This document shows positions 8,890 to 18,013 of a stretch of DNA of 32,045 nucleotides, one piece after another (position 1 is the first letter of the stretch; every line of letters starts with the position of its first letter). Source of the stretch: an uncultured Planctomycetaceae bacterium (lineage in GTDB: Bacteria > Planctomycetota > Planctomycetia > Gemmatales > Gemmataceae). The stretch lies in the NCBI GenBank assembly GCA_903912515.1, contig CAIWHS010000184.1, positions 1 to 32,045 of the forward strand, given 5' to 3'. The position numbers and the translations under genes are program-made. The notes below the pieces were generated by a model. The model saw only the letters and a program-made list of their open reading frames with translations. It was not told the origin of the DNA and did not search any database.

Positions 8890-10098
8890 TTAGGCCCCGT
8901 ATTTGCCAAGGCGGCCGGCGTGTGCCATGGCCAGCAGCATGAGGTGCTTGGCCTCGAATTGGCCGAGGCCGCCCTGCAGGCAGGCGGATTCGCCAAAGGT
9001 GGTGACCGCGTCGGTACGGCACGTGTCGGCCGACAGCAGCGTTGGAACCGGATGCCAGGAGTGGCTTTTCATTTTGCTGGGGGTGCTGTGGTCGCCTGTG
9101 ACAATCAGCACGGTGGGATTGAGGGCGCGCACCGCAGGGATGATAGCATCGAAGGCCTCGGTCGCTTTGACTTTGGCGTCGAAGTTGCCGTCTTCGCCTG
9201 TGGCGTCGGTGTATTTGTAATGGAGAAAGAAGAAGTCGTGGTCGTTCCAGGCGGCCTTGAGGGCGTCGACCTGGGTTTCGAGGGTTGGGCCGGTTTCCAG
9301 GATTTCCATGCCAACCAAACGGGCGAGGCCGCGGTACATGGGGTAAACGGCGAGAGCGGCAGAGCGCAGGCCGTAGACATCGTGCATGGATGCGATGGCG
9401 GGGTGTCTGGCGAAGCCACGGAGCGTGATGCCATTGGTCGGGGCTTGGTCGATTAGGGCGCGGGTGGCCTTTTCCACAAACTGGTTGATTATTTCTGCGG
9501 TGCGCTTGCTGGCGTCGTCGGCCCCGGAAGCGAGCAGTGGTTTGGCGCCGACGATTTGCGGGTCGGTGTCGTTGACGCGGTCGCCCAGATTGTCGCCACG
9601 GATGACGAGCACAAAGCGGTGCTCGCGAACGGGCTCGACGAAAATCTCGGCGCCTGGGACTTCGATCTTTGCAAGGATTTTGCAAACTTCGACACAGGTT
9701 TCGGTGGACGGGCGGCCAGCGCGTCGGTCGGAGATGGTGCCGGATGCGTCGAGGGTGCAGAAGTTGCCGCGAATGGCGACATCGCGCGGGCCGACCTGGA
9801 AGTTGATGCCTAGGGCTTCCAAAATTCCGCGGCCAATCCGGAACTCGAGGGGATCGTAGCCAAAGAGGCCCAAGTGGCCCGGTCCGCTACCTGGGGTGAT
9901 GCCGGGCAGGACGGGGACGGAAAGGCCGGAGACGCCAATTTTTGCCAGATCATCGAGATGGGGAGTCTTGGCGGTTTCCAATTCGGTTTTGCCACCTGGT
10001 AGCAAAGGGAGACCACCCAAACCATCGGCCACCAGCAGGACAATTTTGCTGTTATTGGGTTCGCGCAATTCGCGCACCAGGTCGTGGATCTGGCTCAA
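8890..10098 (-). CDS. apgM: 2,3-bisphosphoglycerate-independent phosphoglycerate mutase, archaeal-type (aPGAM)
   Basis: KIVLLVADGLGGLPL; TPHLDDLAKIGVSGLS; GSGPGHLGLFGYDPLEFRIGRGILEALG; HYKYTDATGEDGNFDAKV; VTGDHSTPSKMKSHSWHPVP. Confidence 0.92.
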   Translation of the reverse strand: MSQIHDLVRELREPNNSKIVLLVADGLGGLPLLPGGKTELETAKTPHLDDLAKIGVSGLSVPVLPGITPGSGPGHLGLFGYDPLEFRIGRGILEALGINFQVGPRDVAIRGNFCTLDASGTISDRRAGRPSTETCVEVCKILAKIEVPGAEIFVEPVREHRFVLVIRGDNLGDRVNDTDPQIVGAKPLLASGADDASKRTAEIINQFVEKATRALIDQAPTNGITLRGFARHPAIASMHDVYGLRSAALAVYPMYRGLARLVGMEILETGPTLETQVDALKAAWNDHDFFFLHYKYTDATGEDGNFDAKVKATEAFDAIIPAVRALNPTVLIVTGDHSTPSKMKSHSWHPVPTLLSADTCRTDAVTTFGESACLQGGLGQFEAKHLMLLAMAHAGRLGKYGA

Positions 10099-10233
10099 AG
10101 TAAGCTCTCTTTCAAAATTTTGTCGGGCAGTAAAACGTTAATGAACACTCGAAGAAACCATGTTATCGCATGAGTGTCATGTTAGAAGATAGGGGGCACG
10201 GGGCCAAGTTAAGGAATAACGAGAAGTATATCC

Positions 10234-11703
10234 ATGCTAGGCGTTTTGATTGCAATATTAGTGGCCGGCCAAACAGGTTATAGTGGGCCTGGACGGGCAA
10301 GGCCGAATGTTTTGCTGATCATGATTGATGATCAGAATGATTGGATAGGCTGCCTGAAGGGGCACCCATTAGCTAAAACCCCGCATATTGATGCGTTGGC
10401 CAGACGGGGCATGTTGTTTAACAATGCCCATTGCCAAGCCCCCTTGTGCAATCCTTCGCGCACCAGCCTTTTGACGGGTTTGAGGCCCTCGACGACGGGG
10501 GTTCACGGGTTGATGCCTTGGTACGGGGATGTGGCAAGTCTGAGAGGGCGTGAGAGTCTTCCCCAGGCGTTTGGCCGGGCGGGTTATAGCACCCTGGTTA
10601 CGGGCAAAATTTGGCATGCGGTGCCGCCGGCGGACCGGGCGGGGCAATTCAAGGTTTGGGGCCATCCTGGTGGGCCCGGGGTTGGGCCTGTGGCCAAGCT
10701 GATCCCGCCCACGCCTGGCGGCAACCACCCGATGATGGACTGGGGCGCTTTTCCGCACAAAGAAGAGCAAAAAGGAGATTTTAAGGTGGCCAGTTGGGCT
10801 GTGGACCAATTGGGAAAGACTCATGATGGTAAACCATTCTTTTTGGCAGCAGGATTCTTTTTGCCGCATGTCCCTTGCCATATTCCGCCTGAATGGTTGG
10901 CAAAGATTCCAGATGATGACAGTGTGTTGCCGGCAATCGATGCGAATGATCGTGACGACACGCCGAGATTCTCTTGGTATTTGCACTGGGATTTGCCGGA
11001 GCCGCGGCTGAAGTGGGTTCGGGAAAATAACCAGTGGCGCAACTTGGTGCGCAGCTATTTGGCCTGCACGCAGTTTGTAGATGCGCAGGTGGGGCGGGTT
11101 TTGGAGGCACTGAAGGCCAGTGGGCATGAGGATGACACGGTAGTGGTGCTTTGCTCGGACCATGGGTTCCATTTGGGTGAGAAGCAAATCACAGGTAAAA
11201 ACACGCTTTGGGAGCGATCTACCCGTGTGCCGTTGGTGATAGCGGGGCCAGGCACTGCCAAGGCTGGCGAGTGCTTTCGGGCTGTGGAGTTGTTGGACAT
11301 CTATCCCACCTTGATGGAACTTACTGGTGTGAAGGGGCCCGATGGGTTGGAGGGCAGGTCTTTGGTGCCTTTGTTGAAAAACCCTGCGGCCCAAGTTGAC
11401 CGGGTGGCTATCACCACCCACAACCGGGGCAACCACGCGGTGCGGGATGACCGATACCGCTACATTTGTTATGCGGACGGCAGCGAGGAACTGTACGACC
11501 TGCGCGAGGACCCCCGGGAGTGGACTAACCTGATTGGTAATGCCGGTATGACCGAGGTGAAAGCCCGGCTGCAAAGCCGCCTGCCGCGAGTGGATGTGGC
11601 GGCGGTGCCAGGCAGCCAGCACCGGGTGCTGGAATATGACCGGGCCACGGGCAAAGCGGTCTGGGAGGGGAAGGAAATCAAGTTGGGGCAGGTTGTGCCC
11701 TAG
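10234..11703 (+). CDS. Sulfatase (iduronate-2-sulfatase-like), Cys-type, secreted
   Basis: Signal peptide; RPNVLLIMIDDQNDWIGCLKGHPLAKTPHIDALARRGMLF; sulfatase signature CNPSRTSLLTG; VVLCSDHGFHLGEKQITGKNTLWERSTRVPLVIAGPG. Confidence 0.93.
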   Translation: MLGVLIAILVAGQTGYSGPGRARPNVLLIMIDDQNDWIGCLKGHPLAKTPHIDALARRGMLFNNAHCQAPLCNPSRTSLLTGLRPSTTGVHGLMPWYGDVASLRGRESLPQAFGRAGYSTLVTGKIWHAVPPADRAGQFKVWGHPGGPGVGPVAKLIPPTPGGNHPMMDWGAFPHKEEQKGDFKVASWAVDQLGKTHDGKPFFLAAGFFLPHVPCHIPPEWLAKIPDDDSVLPAIDANDRDDTPRFSWYLHWDLPEPRLKWVRENNQWRNLVRSYLACTQFVDAQVGRVLEALKASGHEDDTVVVLCSDHGFHLGEKQITGKNTLWERSTRVPLVIAGPGTAKAGECFRAVELLDIYPTLMELTGVKGPDGLEGRSLVPLLKNPAAQVDRVAITTHNRGNHAVRDDRYRYICYADGSEELYDLREDPREWTNLIGNAGMTEVKARLQSRLPRVDVAAVPGSQHRVLEYDRATGKAVWEGKEIKLGQVVP

Positions 11704-12163
11704 GGTTGGCCAATTTCTTTGGTTGAGAATTGGGAATCGCCCCCGCTATGGGGCGGTGCTGATACCCTGCTGGAGACTAAAACCCTCGGGGTTCCCTCAC
11801 GGTTTTGGGGCTGAACGAAGTGGGTATTGGAAGCAGGATGCGAGCCAAAAGCGCAAAAGGTAGCGTGGTAGCAAGGGTGAGAGAGTAGGCAACCAAGGTG
11901 GGACACCCCCGATTGAAGGATTCGGCATTAGCAAACGGCTGGACGGGCCTAGTAAGACGATCGACCGAAGCGCGTTTATCACCACCAAGCAAAGGCGTCA
12001 AAGGTGGCGGGAATAGTGGGTGAAAGGGGCATACGGACCCCGCAGGACCGGCCCAAACCCACTAGGAAGAGCCTTTGGGCGTGTGGGGTTAGGTCAATTC
12101 GTTTTCCAAGCCGGCAGATTTGGCTTGCATGCGCTATGATGCACTGTTGGTGAACTGGGCAAA
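11704..12163. other. Non-coding interval with multiple nested inverted repeats; candidate structured RNA of unknown class
   Basis: No convincing CDS in any frame; inverted repeats at 11710-11733, 11736-11757, 11761-11828 (enclosing 11779-11806) and 12014-12064 (enclosing 12026-12041). Confidence 0.35.
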
Positions 12164-12193
12164 GTGTGCGGATGTTTCTGGAGAGGCAAGATC

Positions 12194-12871
12194 ATGGAAG
12201 GTGGCGCCCCAGCGGCAATTACCCTTGGGTTGGTAGAGCGAAGGATTTTGGGCGTTTTGGTGGAAAAGGCCCGAACGGTGCCTGACACCTATCCCCTTAG
12301 CCTGAATGCACTTGTTGCCGGTTGCAACCAAAAGAGCAATCGTGACCCGCTGTTGGATTTGCAGGAAATTGAGATTCAGGACTGCCTGGAGGTTCTGATC
12401 AAGAAAAAGCTGGTTTCCAGGGTGGTAGGCGGTCGGGTGGAGCGTTGGCGGCACCAGCTTTATGAGGTTTTCACCCTCGACAAAAAAGAGGTCGCGGTGA
12501 TTGCCGAGTTATTACTGCGTGGTCCGCAGACTGAGGGCGAATTGCGGCTGCGGGCCAGTCGCATGGAGCCGATCGACGATTTGGACAGTTTGCGGCAGGT
12601 GCTGCGGGTTTTAATTGAGCGCAATTTGGTGGTTGCGTTTGGGCCACTGGAGCGTCGGGGTGCACAGGTAAGCCATGGTTTTTACCCTGCGGACGAACTG
12701 GAGTCTTTAAGGGCTCGTGCGGGGGCGTCCGGGGCAGAGCCTGAGTTGGGTCGTGCCGAACCGAGAAGTGGTGGAGCGATGGATGAACTGCGCTTGCGCC
12801 TATCCAATCTGGAACAGCAAGTCGCGGATTTGACTGGCAGGTTGGATGCAATCACCCACCGCGCGGTTTGA
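12194..12871 (+). CDS. YceH/DUF480 family protein
   Basis: LGLVERRILGVLVEKARTVPDTYPLSLNALVAGCNQKSNRDPLLDL; LLLRGPQTEGELRLRASRM; coiled-coil C-terminus; start placed at ATG 12194. Confidence 0.9.
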   Translation: MEGGAPAAITLGLVERRILGVLVEKARTVPDTYPLSLNALVAGCNQKSNRDPLLDLQEIEIQDCLEVLIKKKLVSRVVGGRVERWRHQLYEVFTLDKKEVAVIAELLLRGPQTEGELRLRASRMEPIDDLDSLRQVLRVLIERNLVVAFGPLERRGAQVSHGFYPADELESLRARAGASGAEPELGRAEPRSGGAMDELRLRLSNLEQQVADLTGRLDAITHRAV

Positions 12872-12946
12872 ACTTTACCCCTTTTGGGGGTTGGGTCTGG
12901 TGTGAAAAGCCGGTTCTAAGTGGCCGGCTAACGGGGAGCATTTTCG

Positions 12947-14407
12947 GTGAATGGCAAGCGTTTAAATCAGTGGCTGGCTTTGGCTGGTATTGGCTCACGC
13001 CGGCATTGCGATGGCCTGATTCAGGCTGGTCGCATTCTGGTGGAAGGTCAGGTGGTGCACGAGCCTGGGTTCCGTGTGCAAGACGGGCAAGAGGTGCGGG
13101 TGGATGGCCAGCCCGTGAAATCTGAGGATTTGGTTTATTGGGCCATGCATAAGCCGCGTGGAATCCTTTGCACCAATCACGATCCCTCGGGAAGGCCCAG
13201 AGTGGTTGACTTGCTACCCCATGTGCCCCAACGGGTTTACACAGTGGGCCGGCTTGATGCCGACAGCGAAGGTCTTTTATTGATAACCAACGATGGGCCA
13301 ATGGCCCTGCGATTGACCCATCCCCGCTATGAAGTTGAGAAGACCTACCGGGTTCAGGTAGCTGGCAATCCGGGCAATAAGGATCTGGAGCAGTTGCTTG
13401 AGGGTGTGTATCTGTCTGAGGGCCGGGTCCGGGCCAAATCTGTGGAAAAACTGAAAGGCCAAGGTGAGAGTACCTGGCTGAAAATTGTGTTAGCCGAAGG
13501 TAAAAACCGCGAAATCAGGCGCATGTTGGCGCGCTTGGGTCACAAGGTTTTGCGCTTGGTGCGGTTGCAAATCGGGCCCTTGTTTTTAGACCGGTTGCCG
13601 GCGGGGAAATCCAGACGGTTGGGGCTGGAAGAGATTACTAAACTGCGCAAGCTTTGCGGTAAGGTGCAGGCCCGACGGGAAGCATTGATTGAAGGCACGG
13701 AATTTAGCGATGACGAAGCGGATGAAAATATGAACGAAGATGAGATGAATCGGTCAGAAGAGGGGTCACGCCCTAGGCCCGCCCGTGAACAGGGTGGCGA
13801 GGGGCGGCCTCAGCCCAAGCGTTTTGATCGGCCACCTGGCGGTCCTCCGCGCGGTCGGGATGGTGATCGTCCGATGCGAGCAGGTCCTGGTGGTCCGCCG
13901 CGTGGTCGGGATGGTGATCGTCCGATGCGAGCAGGTCCTGGTGGTCCGCCGCGTGGTCGGGATGGTGATCGTCCGATGCGGGCAGGTCCCGGTGGCCCGC
14001 CGCGTGGTCGGGATGGCGATCGTCCGATGCGAGCGGGTCCTGGTGGACCACCACGCGGTCGCGATGGTGATCCTCCGATGCGAGCGGGGCCTGGTGGACC
14101 ACCACGCGGTCGGGATGGTGATCGTCCGATGCGAGCAGGTCCTGGTGGCCCGCCGCGCGGTCGGGATGGTGATCGCCCGATGCGAGCAGGTCCTGGTGGC
14201 CCACCACGGGGAGACGGCCCAAGAGGTCTTCACCGTCCGGGTACTTTGCGTTTCACTCCCAGAGCGGGTGACACTCGCACGCCTAGGGCTAGAATGCCCG
14301 GAGGTATTCCCAAAGCCAGAACGCCTTTGCCCTCTGGTTACAAGCCTCCGGTGCGTCCGGCCCGCAAGCCGAATTGGCGAAAGAAGCCGGGCGAAGCTGA
14401 GGAATAA
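12947..14407 (+). CDS. rluB: RsuA/RluB/E/F-family rRNA pseudouridine synthase with a repetitive Gly/Pro/Arg/Asp-rich C-terminal tail
   Basis: S4 domain KRLNQWLALAGIGSRRHCDGLIQAGRILVEG; catalytic motif VGRLDADSEGLLLITNDG; GKNREIRRMLARLGHKVLRLVR; GTG start at 12947. Confidence 0.92.
   Translation: MNGKRLNQWLALAGIGSRRHCDGLIQAGRILVEGQVVHEPGFRVQDGQEVRVDGQPVKSEDLVYWAMHKPRGILCTNHDPSGRPRVVDLLPHVPQRVYTVGRLDADSEGLLLITNDGPMALRLTHPRYEVEKTYRVQVAGNPGNKDLEQLLEGVYLSEGRVRAKSVEKLKGQGESTWLKIVLAEGKNREIRRMLARLGHKVLRLVRLQIGPLFLDRLPAGKSRRLGLEEITKLRKLCGKVQARREALIEGTEFSDDEADENMNEDEMNRSEEGSRPRPAREQGGEGRPQPKRFDRPPGGPPRGRDGDRPMRAGPGGPPRGRDGDRPMRAGPGGPPRGRDGDRPMRAGPGGPPRGRDGDRPMRAGPGGPPRGRDGDPPMRAGPGGPPRGRDGDRPMRAGPGGPPRGRDGDRPMRAGPGGPPRGDGPRGLHRPGTLRFTPRAGDTRTPRARMPGGIPKARTPLPSGYKPPVRPARKPNWRKKPGEAEE
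13838..14220 (+). repeat. In-frame 51-bp (17-aa) tandem repeat, about 7 full copies plus a partial
   Basis: Repeated peptide RAGPGGPPRGRDGDRPM (one copy has DPPM); DNA unit ggtcctggtggtccgccgcgtggtcgggatggtgatcgtccgatgcgagca with synonymous differences. Confidence 0.95.
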
Positions 14408-14446
14408 AGCCGGGTTAGGCCAATTTTAGGCAGTAATGGATTTATT

Positions 14447-15316
14447 ATGGACTCTTCTTGCGCCCAGCAGCGTCCCTGCGCCCACAAGAGCGCCAGCGTG
14501 TTGGCCAACGACCAGTTGGCTGAGCGAACCTGGCGTCTGCGTTTGCATGGCCCGGAGGTGGCTGCACTCGCCCAGCCGGGGCAATTTTTCATGGTGCGAA
14601 TTGCGGGAAGGACCGACCCGCTGTTGGGGCGTCCGTTCGCGTTGTATGACACGGTGCTGGATGGACAGGGCGGGTTGGTTGGCTTGGAGATTGTCCATTT
14701 GGTAGTGGGCAAGATGACCACTTTGTTGTCGGGTTTGAAGCCGGGTGATTCGGTGGAGATTTGGGGCCCTTTGGGTATGCGTTTCCCAGCGGTGCCAGAC
14801 CATGTGGCCCGGGTGACGCTGGTGGCGGGTGGCATTGGCCAGACCCCGTTTCTTGCCTATAGCCGAGAGCTTTTGGGCGGACGGGGATTTGCTGGCAAAA
14901 GCGCGCAAAAAGTAGTGGACAAGGTTGAGCTGGTTTATGGTGCGCGCCGTGAGAGCCTGTTGGCGGGTTTGGATGCGTTCGTTCAGGCTGGGGCGTGTGT
15001 GCTTCCTTGTACCGAAGACGGCAGCCTTGGCCTAAAGGGCCGTGTGACAGATGGTTTGGACACCTTGGAAAAGCCGGAATGGATTGTTGCTTGCGGGCCG
15101 GAGCCTATGCTGTATGCTGTGGCCCGCTGGGCTCGCGAACGAGGGGTTCCCTGTCAGGTATCGCTTGAAACACCGATGGCTTGCGGCCTTGGCATCTGCT
15201 TCAGTTGTGTGGTGAAGGTGGCCTCTAGCGAGCAGGCCAGCGGTTGGGATTACCAGCGTGTGTGTATTGATGGCCCCACTTTTGATGCGGCCAACCTGAT
15301 TGATTTACAAAAATAA
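14447..15316 (+). CDS. pyrK: Dihydroorotate dehydrogenase electron-transfer subunit-like (PyrK) FAD/[2Fe-2S] flavoprotein
   Basis: PGQFFMVRIAGRTDPLLGRPFALYD (FAD), LVAGGIGQTPFLAYSREL (NAD), C-terminal ACGLGICFSCVVKV...YQRVCIDGPTFDA with four Cys in the PyrK [2Fe-2S] arrangement. Confidence 0.87.
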   Translation: MDSSCAQQRPCAHKSASVLANDQLAERTWRLRLHGPEVAALAQPGQFFMVRIAGRTDPLLGRPFALYDTVLDGQGGLVGLEIVHLVVGKMTTLLSGLKPGDSVEIWGPLGMRFPAVPDHVARVTLVAGGIGQTPFLAYSRELLGGRGFAGKSAQKVVDKVELVYGARRESLLAGLDAFVQAGACVLPCTEDGSLGLKGRVTDGLDTLEKPEWIVACGPEPMLYAVARWARERGVPCQVSLETPMACGLGICFSCVVKVASSEQASGWDYQRVCIDGPTFDAANLIDLQK

Positions 15317-15556
15317 ACAGCGGGCATTTCGGGCCAACTGGGCCTGGGTGATGTCGGGCTAGTGTAGGCGTCTACTTAAGTGCCATGGGCAAGGTACTGA
15401 AATTCAACAAGTGTATGATTTACCAACATTTTTTGGGTGGAGCTTTCAAGCTGATTGAGGGCTTGGTCTTTGCCTTTGGGTTTGGTGATTGGACTCAGCC
15501 CCCTTGCAAGCCTTACCATGTAGCCTAGAGATTCAAGGGCACCTGGGAGGTTTGGA

Positions 15557-16897
15557 ATGGATCGTCGCATATTTTTGGCGAGCGGAGCATTGGCATCTTG
15601 GGGTGCCCGAAGTGGGTTTGGTAATGAAATGGGCGGGAAGCCGCCCAGAGTAGGCCTGATTGGTTGTGGCTGGTACGGCAAAAGTGACCTGATGCGGCTG
15701 ATTCAGGTGGCCCCTGTGAATATTGTGGGCCTTTGCGACGCTGACACGCGGATGATGGACGAGGCAGCCGAATGGGTGGGCCAGCGGCAGCCTGGATCGA
15801 AAAAGCCGCGGTTGGAAAAAGATTACCGCAAACTTTTGGCTGAAAAAGATCTTGATTTGGTGATTGTGGAAACGCCGGACCATTGGCATGCACTTCAGGG
15901 CATTGCAGCGATGGAGGCGGGGGCCGATGTTTATTTGCAAAAGCCCATTAGCGTGGATGTCTCCGAAGGCAAAGCGTTGCTTGAGACGGCTCGTCGCCTG
16001 AAGCGGGTGGTGCAAGTGGGCACCCAGAGGCGCAGCACCCCGCATTTGGTGGAGGCTATGGAAAAGGTTGTGAAGACCGGGTTGTTGGGCAAAATATCGC
16101 AAGTTGAAATTTATTGTTACTACCACATGCGGGCGCGGGGAAATCCGGCCGATTCGGTGCCACCTGCCACGCTCGACTACGACCTGTGGACGGGGCCGGC
16201 GCCTATGCGGCCTTTCAATTCCATGGTGCATCCCCGTGGTTGGAGATCGTTTTGGGAATATGGCAACGGGATATTGGGAGACATGTGTATACACATGCTA
16301 GATATGGTTCGTTGGATGTTGGATTTGGGTTGGCCCAATCGGATTAGTTCAACTGGTGGCATTTGGATGGATAAAGCTAGCAAGGCTACGATTCCTGACA
16401 CCCAAACGGCGATGTTTGAATTTGATGGTTTGTCGGTGACTTGGAACCACCGCACTTGGGGAGATGCGCCCGACCCTGAATACCCTTGGGGGGCAACGAT
16501 TTATGGCGATAAAGGGCATTTGAAACTGAGCGTGAACAAGTATGAGTTTTTCCCATCGGGTTCCCGCCAAGCCAAGCTTTCTGGGAAGGCGCTGATGGAA
16601 GAGGAGAAGTACCCGGAAGATAAAACTGAAAAAGACCTGGAGCGGAATGTGGCCAGTGCGGTGCGGGCTCATTTGCGTGACTGGTTGCAGGCGGTTGCCA
16701 CTAGGGGCAAGCCGGTGGCAGATATTGAACAGGGGCACATTTCAACCGCTGCCTGTGTTTTGGCCAACCGGGCCATGCAAGTTGGCAGGACTTTGCGGTA
16801 TGACCCGCTGAAGCATGCGGTGTTGGGAGACCCGGAGGCAACGGCGTTGCTGACCCGTGAGTACCGTGGGCCTTGGAAGCATCCTGGGAAGGCGTGA
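15557..16897 (+). CDS. Gfo/Idh/MocA family oxidoreductase, Tat-exported
   Basis: Leader MDRRIFLASGALASWG; RVGLIGCGWYGKSDLMRL; ETPDHWHALQG; GADVYLQKPISVDVSEGKALLE. Confidence 0.9.
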   Translation: MDRRIFLASGALASWGARSGFGNEMGGKPPRVGLIGCGWYGKSDLMRLIQVAPVNIVGLCDADTRMMDEAAEWVGQRQPGSKKPRLEKDYRKLLAEKDLDLVIVETPDHWHALQGIAAMEAGADVYLQKPISVDVSEGKALLETARRLKRVVQVGTQRRSTPHLVEAMEKVVKTGLLGKISQVEIYCYYHMRARGNPADSVPPATLDYDLWTGPAPMRPFNSMVHPRGWRSFWEYGNGILGDMCIHMLDMVRWMLDLGWPNRISSTGGIWMDKASKATIPDTQTAMFEFDGLSVTWNHRTWGDAPDPEYPWGATIYGDKGHLKLSVNKYEFFPSGSRQAKLSGKALMEEEKYPEDKTEKDLERNVASAVRAHLRDWLQAVATRGKPVADIEQGHISTAACVLANRAMQVGRTLRYDPLKHAVLGDPEATALLTREYRGPWKHPGKA

Positions 16898-17235
16898 AAA
16901 AATCTTAGTTGGTGGGTGCGAAGGGTAATTCCCAGCAACTAGAAAGAAAGGTTGTTGGTTTCTCAGGGCCGGAAATTTCTAGTCCTAAAAGAATGATGCG
17001 GGTCTTTTCATTTTTTTGGGAAAACAGGGATATTGATGGCCAAAGGGCCGATCTGATATGGTCGGCATGTGACTTGCATGTAAGTTAGTCCAGATAGGTG
17101 ATTGGATGACCTGATCCAATGCAATTGCGGGGTGAGATTGGAAATTTTCAGTCCAGCCTTGTGATTAGCGTGTGGGTGCGGTTGGCCATTTGGTTTAATG
17201 GGTCAGCGGTAGAGTCGGGTCTCTGGAGGTAATCC

Positions 17236-17919
17236 ATGGCGCAGTTGTTTCCAAAAATTGCCAACACATTATTTCGCGTGGCAATTGTCGGGGCTGTGTT
17301 GGGTGGTGGGGCCGTGACCGGCGCAGTGATGCTTTATGCTAGGTCGCCTTACTTTACCGGCTCGATGAACGGCAAAACCCAGCCCATTCAGTTTAGTCAT
17401 GCCCACCATGTGAATGGATTAGGCATTGATTGTCGTTATTGCCACACTTCAGCTGAGCAGGTTGCTCACTCCAATGTGCCTCCCACCAAGACTTGCATGA
17501 ATTGCCACAGCCAGATTTGGGTTGGTAGTGAGATGCTGAGTCTGGTTCGTGATAGCTATAAAAATGAAGAATCAATTGAGTGGAAGCGATTGCATCGTCT
17601 TGCCGACTTTGCCTATTTCGACCACAGCATCCACCTTGCCAAGGGTATTGGGTGTGCTAGTTGTCATGGTCGGATTGATCAAATGCAGGCTGTGTATCAG
17701 AAGGGCACTCTTCTAATGGAGTGGTGTCTTGATTGTCACCGTGCTCCAGAGAATCATCTGCGGCCCCGAGACCAGATCACCAATATGGCTTGGTCTGCAG
17801 ACCAGTACAAAGACCCTGCTGACCCGGAGAAGGTTTGGACGCAGTATGAACTGGGCACGAAGCTGAAAGAGCAGTTGAATGTGCGCAGTTTGATAACCTG
17901 TTCCACCTGTCACCGCTAA
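17236..17919 (+). CDS. actA: Alternative complex III subunit ActA, pentaheme cytochrome c
   Basis: Five CxxCH motifs (CRYCH, CMNCH, CASCH, CLDCH, CSTCH), N-terminal TM, first gene of an act cluster; GGAGG RBS just upstream. Confidence 0.93.
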   Translation: MAQLFPKIANTLFRVAIVGAVLGGGAVTGAVMLYARSPYFTGSMNGKTQPIQFSHAHHVNGLGIDCRYCHTSAEQVAHSNVPPTKTCMNCHSQIWVGSEMLSLVRDSYKNEESIEWKRLHRLADFAYFDHSIHLAKGIGCASCHGRIDQMQAVYQKGTLLMEWCLDCHRAPENHLRPRDQITNMAWSADQYKDPADPEKVWTQYELGTKLKEQLNVRSLITCSTCHR

Positions 17920-18013
17920 GAGATTGCCGCCGGCTCGGGCCGGGGCGTTAACGCAAATTCGGGCTTGTTGCCCTGACTGAACCTTCAAGACCTGTTCGGA
18001 AGACCACCTAGCC

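Noticed and set aside
11700-12001. Minus-strand ORFs at 11700-11906, 11777-12001 and 11797-11988 as real proteins
   Set aside because: Short, mutually overlapping in different frames, and without protein-like features. Non-coding or structured RNA is a better explanation.
11830-12080. RNase P RNA, tmRNA, SRP RNA or cobalamin riboswitch in the intergenic region (prompted by AGCAAGGGTGAGAG-like text)
   Set aside because: No GAGGAAAGTCCGG-type RNase P core, no tmRNA acceptor/T-arm ends, no SRP CAGGTC...GGAAGG loop, and no GCCACTG B12 box.
13766-14429. Long alternative-frame ORFs over the repeat array (plus 13785-14429, minus 13766-14233 and 13773-14222)
   Set aside because: The 51-bp unit is a multiple of three, so a stop-free unit leaves other frames open across the array. 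The rluB frame has the conserved domain.
4714-16897. The two Gfo/Idh/MocA genes as a recent tandem duplication
   Set aside because: They share only family-level motifs, are ~10 kb apart with different genes between, and differ in length and leader sequence.
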